Source: Bacteroidia bacterium (GTDB lineage: Bacteria > Bacteroidota > Bacteroidia > J057 > JADKCL01). Taken from it: a stretch of DNA of 64,000 nt. The notes under the pieces are model-generated. The model searched no databases. It had not been told where the DNA came from and saw nothing but the letters and a program-made list of their open reading frames with translations. This document shows positions 52,058-59,613 of the stretch, piece by piece. Both the position numbers and the translations under genes were made by a program. Each line of letters starts with the position of its first letter. The first letter of the stretch is position 1. The DNA is taken from assembly GCA_020635905.1 (NCBI GenBank), contig JACJYV010000004.1:558001-622000 (forward strand), written 5' to 3'.

Positions 52058-52534
52058 ATGAAAAGCCTTCAAAACTCCCAAACCAAACTTCGCCGTCTTT
52101 TTACCACCGCATTTGCAGACCTGGGGGAAGCCCAAAAGAAAAAGGTGGATGCTGAAACCCTTTTTATGGCAAGCCTTCCCTCCGGAACCCTGGCCGCCGT
52201 GGGGCTCACTCAAAAGGCTCCCTGGGAGACGCAGGATACAGTCGCCATGCTTTATCTCGATTTTCCCAAATCCAGATTTAAGCCGGGCTTTTATCTTGTT
52301 CAATTGATTATTGAGGACCAGAGCCTGATTTCCTATGGACTGATCACCCCTGTAAAAGGGAAGAAAAGCTATAAAGCAGTCGTCAATCAAAGCCCGCCCC
52401 TGCCCGATCCCGGCACCAACAAAAACTACACCATCGAATCCATTCACCGCATCGACGACAATCACTTACAGGTGGATGGTAAAGTGAAACTGGGCGATAA
52501 GTGGCGCCATTACGACCTAATCCTTCTCATGTGA
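52058..52534 (+). CDS. Hypothetical protein, paralogue B beside the CRISPR array
   Basis: A 158-aa soluble protein starting at ATG 52058, 10 nt after paralogue A, so the two form an operon. It shares with A the helical N-terminus, the hydrophobic LYLDFPKSRFKPGFYLVQL strand pair and the terminal IESIHRIDDNHLQVDGKVKL plus KWRHYDLILL block. Unknown family. The 3' end overlaps the convergent lipoprotein gene by 18 bp. Confidence 0.7.
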   Translation: MKSLQNSQTKLRRLFTTAFADLGEAQKKKVDAETLFMASLPSGTLAAVGLTQKAPWETQDTVAMLYLDFPKSRFKPGFYLVQLIIEDQSLISYGLITPVKGKKSYKAVVNQSPPLPDPGTNKNYTIESIHRIDDNHLQVDGKVKLGDKWRHYDLILLM

Positions 52535-53080
52535 ATCTTTTTCCAGATAGATAATATTCCATCCTTTTTCCAATTCACCCGTTTCCAGTCCTTTTTTATC
52601 GGTGGCGACCCGTAAGAAGTTGATAGCATTTTGTTGCATCACGGAATCCTGCACATGCTCCGCCACCTCCGAAAAAAGAGAGGTTGCCAGCTCCAGGGAG
52701 AGCGAGTCCTCCCTGATTTTGCTGCCTCCTGTGTGCAAAAACACCAACCCCGCGTAATACTGATCCTCCGGCGACTTCACCCTCCCCTCCTGGTACAACT
52801 GCATGACCCTGCGCCAACGGATGGAATCCCGAAAATCAATCGAGTCCAGCAGCGGGGTATGGGCATTGCTTTTCAGGCCGGCAAGGTCTTCCCAGGTCAT
52901 CTGGTTGCGCAGATACTGATCAGATTCTCCAATGTACTTCAGTTCTTCGCTTGCGCTGAGGCCCCCTGCCGGAATCGGTGGCGGAAGATGAGCCAGCCTG
53001 TCTGCCTCACCCCCGGAGCCCGGCTGGCAAGCCACCATCCCAAACAAAATCACCCCATACAGGCAGGCAAATCTTAACAT
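52517..53080 (-). CDS. Hypothetical lipoprotein
   Basis: A 187-aa predicted lipoprotein: signal peptide MLRFACLYGVILFGMVAC with lipobox MVAC (start 53080 chosen for this). The mature part has a Pro-rich linker (HLPPPIPAGGLSASEELKYI) and then helical segments (DSIRWRRVMQLYQEGRVKSP; DQYYAGLVFLHTGG; LELATSLFSEVAEHVQDSVM) that look like a TPR-type or helical-repeat domain. No family assigned. It converges with paralogue B. Confidence 0.68.
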   Translation of the reverse strand: MLRFACLYGVILFGMVACQPGSGGEADRLAHLPPPIPAGGLSASEELKYIGESDQYLRNQMTWEDLAGLKSNAHTPLLDSIDFRDSIRWRRVMQLYQEGRVKSPEDQYYAGLVFLHTGGSKIREDSLSLELATSLFSEVAEHVQDSVMQQNAINFLRVATDKKGLETGELEKGWNIIYLEKDSHEKD

Positions 53081-53171
53081 GGTTTTTGCAGATTGAATCA
53101 AGACCAAAAATACGGATTCCTTTGCCAATCTCTACTTTGCGGGATAATATCATTGCATTCATGCCTCCCCC

Positions 53172-53238
53172 CTTACAATTTCATTTCCCCATCCAACCAA
53201 AAATCCCGATATTTAGGAGTACAAATTGCAATCACTCC
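53172..53238. repeat. 65-bp repeat, copy 1
   Basis: The sequence starting CAATTTCATTTCCCCATCCA and ending AATTGCAATCACTCCT is almost identical to 57074-57139 (one substitution visible). Here it lies between the lipoprotein gene and the 3' end of the outer-membrane gene at 53246. A shorter relative (CATTTCCCCACAGCCAACTG plus CAATCACTTTG) is at about 50808. Confidence 0.7.
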
Positions 53239-53245
53239 TATCTGC

Positions 53246-53821
53246 TCACTTTGCACCCCGGCCCGGGGCCAGCACAAGTCCGGCCCGGATTGCGAAATAA
53301 TTGCCGAATGCCGCGACAGGCTTCCAATTTCTGTAACCCGCAAAGGCAATGCCCAAATCCAGTTTGAGTATGGCCGAAATGGGGATTCGAAAATTATTAC
53401 TGAATTCCCATGTATAATATTGATAGGTTTTTTCGTGGGGTAAGGGCACCTTTCCGTAGGCGAGGCTGAAGTCCAGAAAGAAAACCGGCTGATTCTCCTT
53501 GCTGGGCAGTAGGGGGAAAAAACGGCAACCGCCACGCGCCCCACTCCACAAAAGTGCAGGAAACAGGGTATCCTGCGAGGCTGTATTGATCATAAATTCG
53601 GGGCCGAGATTGACATGGAACCTGGGAGATACCGCAAATTCATAATTGGGGCAAAAAGTAAACCTCACCCCACGGACCAATTCAAAGCCACTCCCCACAT
53701 GAAAATTCACAAAATGGCGACCACCTGGAAAGAGATGAGAAGAATCGCGGGTAATCAGCTGCTGGCCTTTGAGCAGGGCCAGGGGAAGGAGTAAAAGCAA
53801 AAGGGCGATGAATCTCCGCAT
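53246..53821 (-). CDS. Outer-membrane beta-barrel-like protein
   Basis: A 191-aa exported protein: signal peptide MRRFIALLLLLLPLALLKGQ (ATG 53821). The mature sequence is strand-rich (HFVNFHVGSGFELVRGVRFT, PVFFLDFSLAYGKVPLPHEK, YYTWEFSNNFRIPISAILKL) and ends with NYFAIRAGLVLAPGRGAK. It begins 2 nt after the upstream gene at 53824, which encodes a similar small barrel, so they form an operon and may assemble together. No specific family recognised. Confidence 0.72.
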   Translation of the reverse strand: MRRFIALLLLLLPLALLKGQQLITRDSSHLFPGGRHFVNFHVGSGFELVRGVRFTFCPNYEFAVSPRFHVNLGPEFMINTASQDTLFPALLWSGARGGCRFFPLLPSKENQPVFFLDFSLAYGKVPLPHEKTYQYYTWEFSNNFRIPISAILKLDLGIAFAGYRNWKPVAAFGNYFAIRAGLVLAPGRGAK

Positions 53822-53823
53822 AA

Positions 53824-54345
53824 TCAAAAGGCCACCCCCATGCCAATTGAAAGATTCCGGTCCAATCCCCAATGATTATGGCCGTGATCCCTGAACAAGG
53901 CCCCCCCCAAACCAATTTCTTCCCTGATCCAAAGCCGTTTTAGAAAGTGAAACCTAAGGCCCAGCGAGAACAATCCCTTGTAGGAATAGAACTTTGAATG
54001 ATCCAACGGATCAGGGGAAATCCGGACCCGCTGCAAATAACCCAATTGGCCCTTCAAATAGGGGCGAAAGGACTCAGACCTGCATGGAAACCAGGCAAAG
54101 GAAGCGCCCAGACCCCAGTTGTCCCTGAGATTTTTTTGCAGGAAAACTTCCACCTCCTGTTTTTTCCAGCCCAATCCTGCCGAAATACCATAGGTGGTGG
54201 TCAGGGTGTACATGGAGAGGTGCAACCCAAAATTGTACCTCAAAGGCTTATCAACGGATTGTCCCTTGCAAGGTTCAGGTAAAAGAGTGGCCACTGCCCA
54301 TAAAAGGCAGAAACAGATTGCGGGTATGTTTGGCTGGTTTTTTAT
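53824..54345 (-). CDS. Outer-membrane beta-barrel-like protein with a probable non-standard ATA start
   Basis: From the GTG at 54294 the frame gives 156 aa without signal peptide. The same frame extends upstream through IKNQPNIPAICFCLLWAVAT to an in-frame stop, and this extension is a good signal peptide, but its only possible start is ATA (54343-54345; ATC precedes it). The real protein is probably ~173 aa with start (M)KNQPNIP, read from a weak ATA codon or from a gene whose ATG has mutated. The mature part is strand-rich (NFGLHLSMYTLTTTYGISAG, GLFSLGLRFHFLKRLWIREE) and ends in LSIGMGVAF, a typical barrel end with C-terminal Phe. Confidence 0.62.
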   Translation of the reverse strand: MKNQPNIPAICFCLLWAVATLLPEPCKGQSVDKPLRYNFGLHLSMYTLTTTYGISAGLGWKKQEVEVFLQKNLRDNWGLGASFAWFPCRSESFRPYLKGQLGYLQRVRISPDPLDHSKFYSYKGLFSLGLRFHFLKRLWIREEIGLGGALFRDHGHNHWGLDRNLSIGMGVAF

Positions 54346-54442
54346 GATTTACTAATATAACTCTATTTTGAACCAGGTTTTACCATTGCCCACAGGTTGG
54401 GTGGTGGCTACGGAATGCACTGGGAGCTTTAATATTTCTAAT

Positions 54443-54565
54443 GGGAACCGTCTAAAAGCAAAGAAGGTCAAGGCGGACGCAGGTGAAGAAAGCACAGTTT
54501 ACTACTGTAAATGAGCATTTCTGAACCCAGTCCAACGCAGAGATTCGCAGTTTTTAGCCGTGCCC
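54443..54565. repeat. Structured ~120-bp element, copy 1
   Basis: Ends with imperfect inverted repeats (GGGAACCGTCTAAAA / TTTTTAGCCGTGCCC). The interior is nearly identical to 59242-59335 (AAGAAGGTCAAGGCGGACGC, GAGCATTTCTGA, AGTCCAACGCAGAG) and has a small hairpin TTTAC-TACT-GTAAA. It abuts the stop codon of the minus-strand gene ending at 54565, so it may serve as that gene's 3' structure. Copy 2 is at 59229-59348. Confidence 0.7.
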
Positions 54566-55770
54566 TAATGCTCCACCAGAGAGCGACTTACGTACAAACC
54601 TATACGCTTTTCAGCATTATCACCGATTTTTCGCAAATAGGCTTTGTCATTATGAATATGGTTAACATAGTAGCCAAATGGAACAGAAAACTCAACCATT
54701 ACCTTTTGCGATTTTAAATCAATAACCTCAATCTCGGAGGGTTTTGAACGCAGAGGGTCGAATCCCATAAATCCGTACTTACTCTCGTAAAATTGAAGGC
54801 TGTCAGCCTCCCATGGATTTTCCCGGATTCGATAAATCGTTCCTGCTTTCTCTCCGGAGAAAATACGGGAATAAGTTGTGTGGGACAGATGCCAATTCCG
54901 AACCATTTGTGCAGGATAGGTAAGTTTTCCAGCCATCATGGAAGATTCAGGGGTATCGGCCTGATTTGGAATATTATGGGTGGCCAATAGATTTCCTTCA
55001 TAATCGTACTCAAAAAGCTCACCCACCAAGGCAAAGGACACAAAAATCCTCTTTTCGTTTAGATTTAGGGCAGCAAAAGATTGCGACAAGCAAAGTGCTT
55101 CAGGGGTCTCAAGATATTTTTCCGGGACTCCCCTTATCCACCCGGAGGTTGCAGCATTAATCTTTCCATTTTTCCTTTGATTTGTTTTTACAATTTTAAA
55201 TATCCGCAGTTTGCCCAGATTCTTTGCCTTTTCAGGATGAAGGCTGGATCTAGCCAGAGTCCAGTAATTATTCATGGGGCAGATTCCAATTCCTTCATCC
55301 AGGCTAATCATCTGCTGATTGTAATATTTCCAGGGGTCTGGCCCGTTTAGAAGGTTTGGGGTGAAGCTTGTACCCTGCAGCTTTGTGGTGCCCTGGAGGT
55401 CTCCTGTTGTATCAAATGCGTAGATTTTGTTGGTAAACAAATACCAAAATCCCCCATTCCTTTCAATTTTTCTTAACTCAAATTCCTTAGGCAATTCAAC
55501 ATAAAACCCATGATGAGGCAAGTTAGTCAGCTTTTTTTGGGGGGAAAGTCCTGTGTTTTTTTCACTTGAAAAGCTTCTGATTTCATTGGTGGTGGGGTGG
55601 ATAAGGAAGGGCGCTGAATTCATCCACATAACTTTCGTGAAATGCATTTCAATGAAAGGATCATAATCCCCCGAATACAAAAGGGAATCATCTATAATTA
55701 ACCGGTTAACCTGGCAATAGCCTACTGAAAAAGTAAACCAAAGGGAGATCGCAATGAGGCAAATTTTCAT
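54565..55770 (-). CDS. Exported protein of unknown function, propeller-like
   Basis: A 401-aa exported protein: signal peptide MKICLIAISLWFTFSVGYCQ (ATG 55770 preferred to a TTG 9 nt upstream). The mature part has repeated blade-like phrases with [F/Y]-x-[F/Y]-D and turn motifs (NKIYAFDTTGDLQGTTKLQG, GELFEYDYEGNLLATHNIPN, KPSEIEVIDLKSQKVMVEFS), suggesting a six-bladed propeller of the type found in DUF4221-like Bacteroidota proteins. The cysteine at the signal end (GYCQ) could also be lipidated. AT-rich. No partner gene nearby. Confidence 0.66.
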   Translation of the reverse strand: MKICLIAISLWFTFSVGYCQVNRLIIDDSLLYSGDYDPFIEMHFTKVMWMNSAPFLIHPTTNEIRSFSSEKNTGLSPQKKLTNLPHHGFYVELPKEFELRKIERNGGFWYLFTNKIYAFDTTGDLQGTTKLQGTSFTPNLLNGPDPWKYYNQQMISLDEGIGICPMNNYWTLARSSLHPEKAKNLGKLRIFKIVKTNQRKNGKINAATSGWIRGVPEKYLETPEALCLSQSFAALNLNEKRIFVSFALVGELFEYDYEGNLLATHNIPNQADTPESSMMAGKLTYPAQMVRNWHLSHTTYSRIFSGEKAGTIYRIRENPWEADSLQFYESKYGFMGFDPLRSKPSEIEVIDLKSQKVMVEFSVPFGYYVNHIHNDKAYLRKIGDNAEKRIGLYVSRSLVEH

Positions 55771-55821
55771 TATGGGCAATTTTTCTTTTCTGTTGAATGT
55801 AAATTTAGTAAATGAATAAAA

Positions 55822-55857
55822 TTACCCATGCCTTCTTTTGGTGGAAGGCATGGGTAA
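55822..55857 (-). terminator. Intrinsic terminator of the gene at 55887-56648
   Basis: Perfect 14-bp arms TTACCCATGCCTTC (55822-55835) and GAAGGCATGGGTAA (55844-55857) with an 8-nt loop. Read on the minus strand it follows the stop codon by ~30 nt and is followed by a T-rich stretch (TTTTATTC). It separates two minus-strand genes. Confidence 0.85.
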
Positions 55858-55886
55858 GCACGAATTCATCTCATACAAACGAGGGG

Positions 55887-56648
55887 TCACTTTGTGGAGG
55901 AACCGCAAAAGCCGTTGCCTACAGCCAGAAACCAAATATGGGTTCTGCAAATCACCCCGGAACCACTTCCGCAGCCTTTGGATCCAGCAGTAGATTCATC
56001 AAGGGTAGGGCAACGTTCAGACCAGATGGGTTTCCTTGTTTCTATTTGGTGAGGAAGTGGGATATCCCTTGCAGGAGCTACAAGCTGAATATCAATAAAC
56101 CATCCCAAATTTGAAGTGATTTCGGCTGGAGTTACTGAACTCCAGCCTTGCCCCTCAACAAAGGCTGTTGGGGTACTGTTTCCATTCTGAAAAGCGGGCA
56201 TTACAAAGACGGGCTGTCCATTCCAGGTTGGGGAAACTGATAATTGAGGAAGTGTAAGGTACAATGCATAGGTGTAATCTCCTCCATTGACCAAAGCCTG
56301 GGATACAATAGAGGTTAACTCGGGAAAAAGGGATAAATCCAAATTAGCCAGGCGAACCCAATTCCCGTTAATATTATCTGCCATTGCTTCGTTTTTCAGA
56401 TAGGAATATAATGCGGGATCGTTTGCAAGTTGGCCCAGAGATTGGGCGACCGAATTCATTGCGTACTGAATGGAAAGGGTGTTGGCCTCAATATTTGCTG
56501 CAATTGCAGTATCATCGGGGATTACGAATCCCATTGGCAGTTTTTGCTCTTCCCTGGGAGGGGCTTCAGGAATATTACATGAAAAGACAAGCATTGCCAC
56601 AAAAACAAAGGCAAATGAGAAAAGCAAGTTTACTTTTGATACTTTCAT
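55887..56648 (-). CDS. Lipoprotein of unknown function
   Basis: A 253-aa predicted lipoprotein: signal MKVSKVNLLFSFAFVFVAML ending VFSC (ATG 56648 chosen). The mature N-terminus NIPEAPPREEQKLPMGFVIP leads into a helical domain (IEANTLSIQYAMNSVAQSLG, PALYSYLKNEAMADNINGNW) and a C-terminal cysteine-rich tail (RCPTLDESTAGSKGCGSGSG, ICRTHIWF, GFCGSST). The CGSGSG phrase resembles CGSGAGCG in the lipoprotein at 61181. No family recognised. A strong terminator follows. Confidence 0.68.
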   Translation of the reverse strand: MKVSKVNLLFSFAFVFVAMLVFSCNIPEAPPREEQKLPMGFVIPDDTAIAANIEANTLSIQYAMNSVAQSLGQLANDPALYSYLKNEAMADNINGNWVRLANLDLSLFPELTSIVSQALVNGGDYTYALYLTLPQLSVSPTWNGQPVFVMPAFQNGNSTPTAFVEGQGWSSVTPAEITSNLGWFIDIQLVAPARDIPLPHQIETRKPIWSERCPTLDESTAGSKGCGSGSGVICRTHIWFLAVGNGFCGSSTK

Positions 56649-57073
56649 AAGAGAATGATGTTTAGAGTGTTGTAAATATTTAAAAATTCTGTTTTCCCAA
56701 AAGAAACACATTCATGCATTGATTCTGTCAATTCCGTTTATTAATGCCACCTTGAAAATTGATAAAAAATGGTTGAAAATTGTCGATCTACCTGCAAAGG
56801 AAGATGACCATAGAAAGGAAATTACAAACCCTGTTTTTTACTTTCATGGTAGAAACTAATAATTGGTAAAGAGCAAAATGCTCAACTGATAAAAACCTGC
56901 AATGAAATAAATCTCTGCCGAATGATGATTTTCTATGCGGGCATTTGGCCTGCTTAGGACAAGGTAGAGTTACAAATTGTCAACACTTGTCAATTCCCAA
57001 AACTTTCGTCGAATGTGGATTGGTAATTCCGGTACGAATTTAGATTTAATCTGCACAATTGCAAAGCCCCCCA
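56649..57073. other. Intergenic region between divergent genes
   Basis: A 425-bp AT-rich stretch between the lipoprotein gene (minus) and the gene at 57142 (plus). It must hold the minus-strand promoter near 56660-56750. I see no gene, and no repeat besides the 65-bp element that follows it. Confidence 0.4.
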
Positions 57074-57139
57074 CACAATTTCATTTCCCCATCCAACCAA
57101 AAATCCCGATATTTAGGAGTATAAATTGCAATCACTCCT
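57074..57139 (+). promoter_or_regulatory. 65-bp repeat, copy 2, directly upstream of a gene
   Basis: Nearly identical to 53172-53238. This copy ends 2 nt before the ATG at 57142, so it acts as the 5' untranslated or promoter-proximal region of that gene. Within it, ATTTAGGAGTATAAATTGCA could supply AT-rich promoter or leader sequence. Confidence 0.5.
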
Positions 57140-57141
57140 TC

Positions 57142-57474
57142 ATGAAAAAGATATTTTTCCTGTTTTCCTTTTTGCTCTTGCTGGGTGCAGGCCTCAGCGC
57201 CCAGACCACAACCACAACCGCAGGCCCCACCAGCGGGCCCACCACTTCACAAATCCAAACTCCGCCCCCAATCATCCCGATCTCGTATGTGTACCGGGTA
57301 TTATACGAAGCCCAGGTGCCGCTGAATACGCCTTTTCAGATATTACTGAATGAATATTACAACAAGAACTGTAAGGTAAGCTGCATTGCAGTTTACCCGA
57401 ATGGAGATATGAGTTTTCGGGCTGAGTATGGCGGAGGGAGTGTGATAATCACAATTGATGATGGTCAGTTGTAA
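57142..57474 (+). CDS. Small secreted protein
   Basis: A 110-aa exported protein: signal peptide MKKIFFLFSFLLLLGAGLSA followed by a Thr/Pro-rich linker (TTTTTAGPTSGPTTSQIQTP) and a compact domain with two cysteines (NKNCKVSCIAVYPNGDMSFR), ending in GGGSVIITIDDGQL. The ATG at 57142 is selected for the signal peptide. No family recognised. Its 3' end overlaps the convergent TPR-like gene by 26 nt. The DNA at its signal cleavage site (CTCAGCGCCCAGACCAC) also occurs at 51432, at the broken end of the CRISPR array. Confidence 0.68.
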   Translation: MKKIFFLFSFLLLLGAGLSAQTTTTTAGPTSGPTTSQIQTPPPIIPISYVYRVLYEAQVPLNTPFQILLNEYYNKNCKVSCIAVYPNGDMSFRAEYGGGSVIITIDDGQL

Positions 57475-58927
57475 TCATTTTCGCCCATCGGGTTAGATTG
57501 AAATAATTTGAAAAATTGGCGAATACTTCAGGTTCCTTATTTCTGATTTCCTCAACGTCACTTAGGGAAACAACAGGCTCCTGTTTTAGGTCAATTCCCT
57601 TTTTAAGCTCCCGCAGGAACGGGATCGAAACCTGGGTAAAGATTTCATTTCGGAAAAGGTATCTTACGGTTGGTTCATAATGTAAATCGAAAAGATCTTC
57701 TTCTTTGGTCAGGCAATAGCAAACCAGCCCCAAAACCTTTGAAACCCCTTGTCTTTTCAAATATGCATTGCCCCAATTGTGCAAAGTTATCTTTTCAAAA
57801 TAGGTCCTGGCAGTCCTGTAATTAGCCTGCCAGAAATAATGCAGGCCGATGAGAAAATAGTTTCCCAACAATCGCTCCTTGCTGTAATAATGCCTGTATT
57901 TTTCTAAAACTGAAGCAAACTCCTTGATCTCCTGTTCTTCTATTCTGGGTATTATTGCTTCATTACTTGCAGGCAAAACAGCTAAAAAATAGGTAGAAAT
58001 GGACCTTACTTTCAGGGTTTTGTTTGCGGGATTAACCCTTTTAATCTTCAGACTGGCATCCATACCTGCAGGAATGTTTCCGGTTAGAAATTGGAGATTT
58101 GCGTTAACAAATAAATTTCTGAGATAATCATCAAAATACTCCTTGGCAAGGAAAGGGTTTGACTCGAAAAGTTTGATCAGTTGGTTGCTATAATCCCGGG
58201 CCTCCTTAAAATTCTGTCTGGCCCGTTTCAAGGTAATACCAACAGTAAAGAATATCACTTTTGCCCGGATTGATAAAGCATGCTCCGGATTAAGGAAAAG
58301 GGGGTTTGATTCAATATTACTAACCAGATTTTGATCAAAAACCCTTCCTGAATTAAATGCATTATTCAGAATATAGAAGTCTGTTTCAAACACAGACTCA
58401 TACTCTTCCAGGTTTTCCCTTAATTGCTTAACCCTCTGAATTTCTTTGTTTATCTGATAAACTAATATTTGAAACGGGTTTGGTTGCTCAAAAACCTTCA
58501 GGCATCGCTTTTCCAGTCTTAAAAGAATGAGGGTTTCATCAAATTTTTCAGATTCAATCGCTTTCCTTTTTGCAAGTCCAATCTTAGTTATGGATTTTTG
58601 GAATTGATATCTTCCGATTAAAAGTGTGATCTCCTCAATCTCTACGGTAATGGGCTTGCTTTTCCCTACTCCAACCTCCCTTAAGGACCTTAAAATTGCA
58701 TTGAAAAGCTCTTTCTTTTTCTCAGAGAAATTAGAATGCTGGGCATAGCCAGGATGCTTTTTCTTGATTTCATCTTCATTATAAGTTTCCTGCCCCAAAA
58801 TCTCCTCAAATAGTACCAGGTAATTAGGATTCTTACCCATGGATTTAGCCCATTGGACAAAGTTTCTCCGCTCACCCATGGTAAGAGATTGTACCAACTC
58901 AAATAATGAATTATCGGGCGTTTTCAT
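57449..58927 (-). CDS. TPR-like helical-repeat protein of unknown function
   Basis: A 492-aa soluble all-helical protein. It starts MKTPDNSLFELVQSLTMGER, RRNFVQWAKSMGKNPNYLVL, and then shows 35-40 residue helical hairpins (AKVIFFTVGITLKRARQNFK, ARDYSNQLIKLFESNPFLAK, YFLIGLHYFWQANYRTARTY) like TPR repeats. No catalytic motif or signal peptide. Proteins with this layout are common in Saprospira-like genomes and lack a known role. Single minus-strand gene, AT-rich. Confidence 0.75.
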   Translation of the reverse strand: MKTPDNSLFELVQSLTMGERRNFVQWAKSMGKNPNYLVLFEEILGQETYNEDEIKKKHPGYAQHSNFSEKKKELFNAILRSLREVGVGKSKPITVEIEEITLLIGRYQFQKSITKIGLAKRKAIESEKFDETLILLRLEKRCLKVFEQPNPFQILVYQINKEIQRVKQLRENLEEYESVFETDFYILNNAFNSGRVFDQNLVSNIESNPLFLNPEHALSIRAKVIFFTVGITLKRARQNFKEARDYSNQLIKLFESNPFLAKEYFDDYLRNLFVNANLQFLTGNIPAGMDASLKIKRVNPANKTLKVRSISTYFLAVLPASNEAIIPRIEEQEIKEFASVLEKYRHYYSKERLLGNYFLIGLHYFWQANYRTARTYFEKITLHNWGNAYLKRQGVSKVLGLVCYCLTKEEDLFDLHYEPTVRYLFRNEIFTQVSIPFLRELKKGIDLKQEPVVSLSDVEEIRNKEPEVFANFSNYFNLTRWAKMITTDHHQL

Positions 58928-58991
58928 TCTATGGATAAAAAATGCGAGGAACTATTTTCAAGTTACAAAAAATTGAGATGTAATCTTATTT

Positions 58992-59186
58992 CTAAACAAA
59001 ATTGGTTTTGTCATTTCTTAATTCTCCTTCCATCTTTACCTCAAGAGATAGTTTAGCACATCCATCAAGTTTTGGGCACTGATTGCAAGCCCAAGCACCA
59101 TCAACCAATGTTAAGATATGGTACCGAAGAGATTCGGTACTGGCGGGGAGTGAGGCATGATAGTAGAGGCATTGGGAAATTACCAA
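58992..59186 (-). CDS. Possible small cysteine-containing protein
   Basis: A 64-codon frame whose second half, LVDGAWACNQCPKLDGCAKL then SLEVKMEGELRN, reads like real protein (three clustered Cys). The first ~25 codons look random, so it may be a fragment of a larger lost gene or begin at a downstream codon. No family recognised. Confidence 0.25.
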   Translation of the reverse strand: MVISQCLYYHASLPASTESLRYHILTLVDGAWACNQCPKLDGCAKLSLEVKMEGELRNDKTNFV

Positions 59187-59228
59187 ATTTCCCCTTCATG
59201 CCAAAGCCCCGCCACCGAAAAACGACCT

Positions 59229-59348
59229 GGGACCTCCAAAAGCAAAGAAGGTCAAGGCGGACGCAGGTGAAGAAAGCGCAGTTTACGACCGTAAATGAGC
59301 ATTTCTGAGCCAAGTCCAACGCAGAGCTTCGAAGATTTTGGAGGTCCC
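59229..59348. repeat. Structured ~120-bp element, copy 2
   Basis: Perfect 13-bp terminal inverted repeats GGGACCTCCAAAA (59229-59241) and TTTTGGAGGTCCC (59336-59348). The interior matches 54458-54550. The internal hairpin is TTTAC-GACC-GTAAA. The outer arms differ in sequence from copy 1 yet still pair, so pairing is conserved while sequence is not. Confidence 0.78.
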
Positions 59349-59613
59349 AAATAGTTGGTTTGTTTCAGACCCACAAGGCTTAGCCCCGATCACTTGTAAC
59401 TGACACTGCCCCTCGTGGGCGGCCTTGTGGGCAACCAACTGTTGAGATGCATAACCAGCGCAAACTGCAAACTGAGGGACTTTCAGAGGTTGATTGCAAG
59501 CAAACAAAGCGAAGCCCGCCAGCAAACCTAAACCGTTGTAACCCCTGCCCCTCCCGAGGCAAGCGGGAGGGCAGGAGACGACGGAATAATGTGCAACCAA
59601 AACCGTAAAAGAG
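59349..59613. other. Intergenic region upstream of the effector gene
   Basis: A 265-bp gap with no gene. It contains a GC-rich palindrome CTCCCGAGGCAAGCGGGAG at about 59547, ~50 bp upstream of the effector start. The promoter of the effector operon should lie here. Confidence 0.4.
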
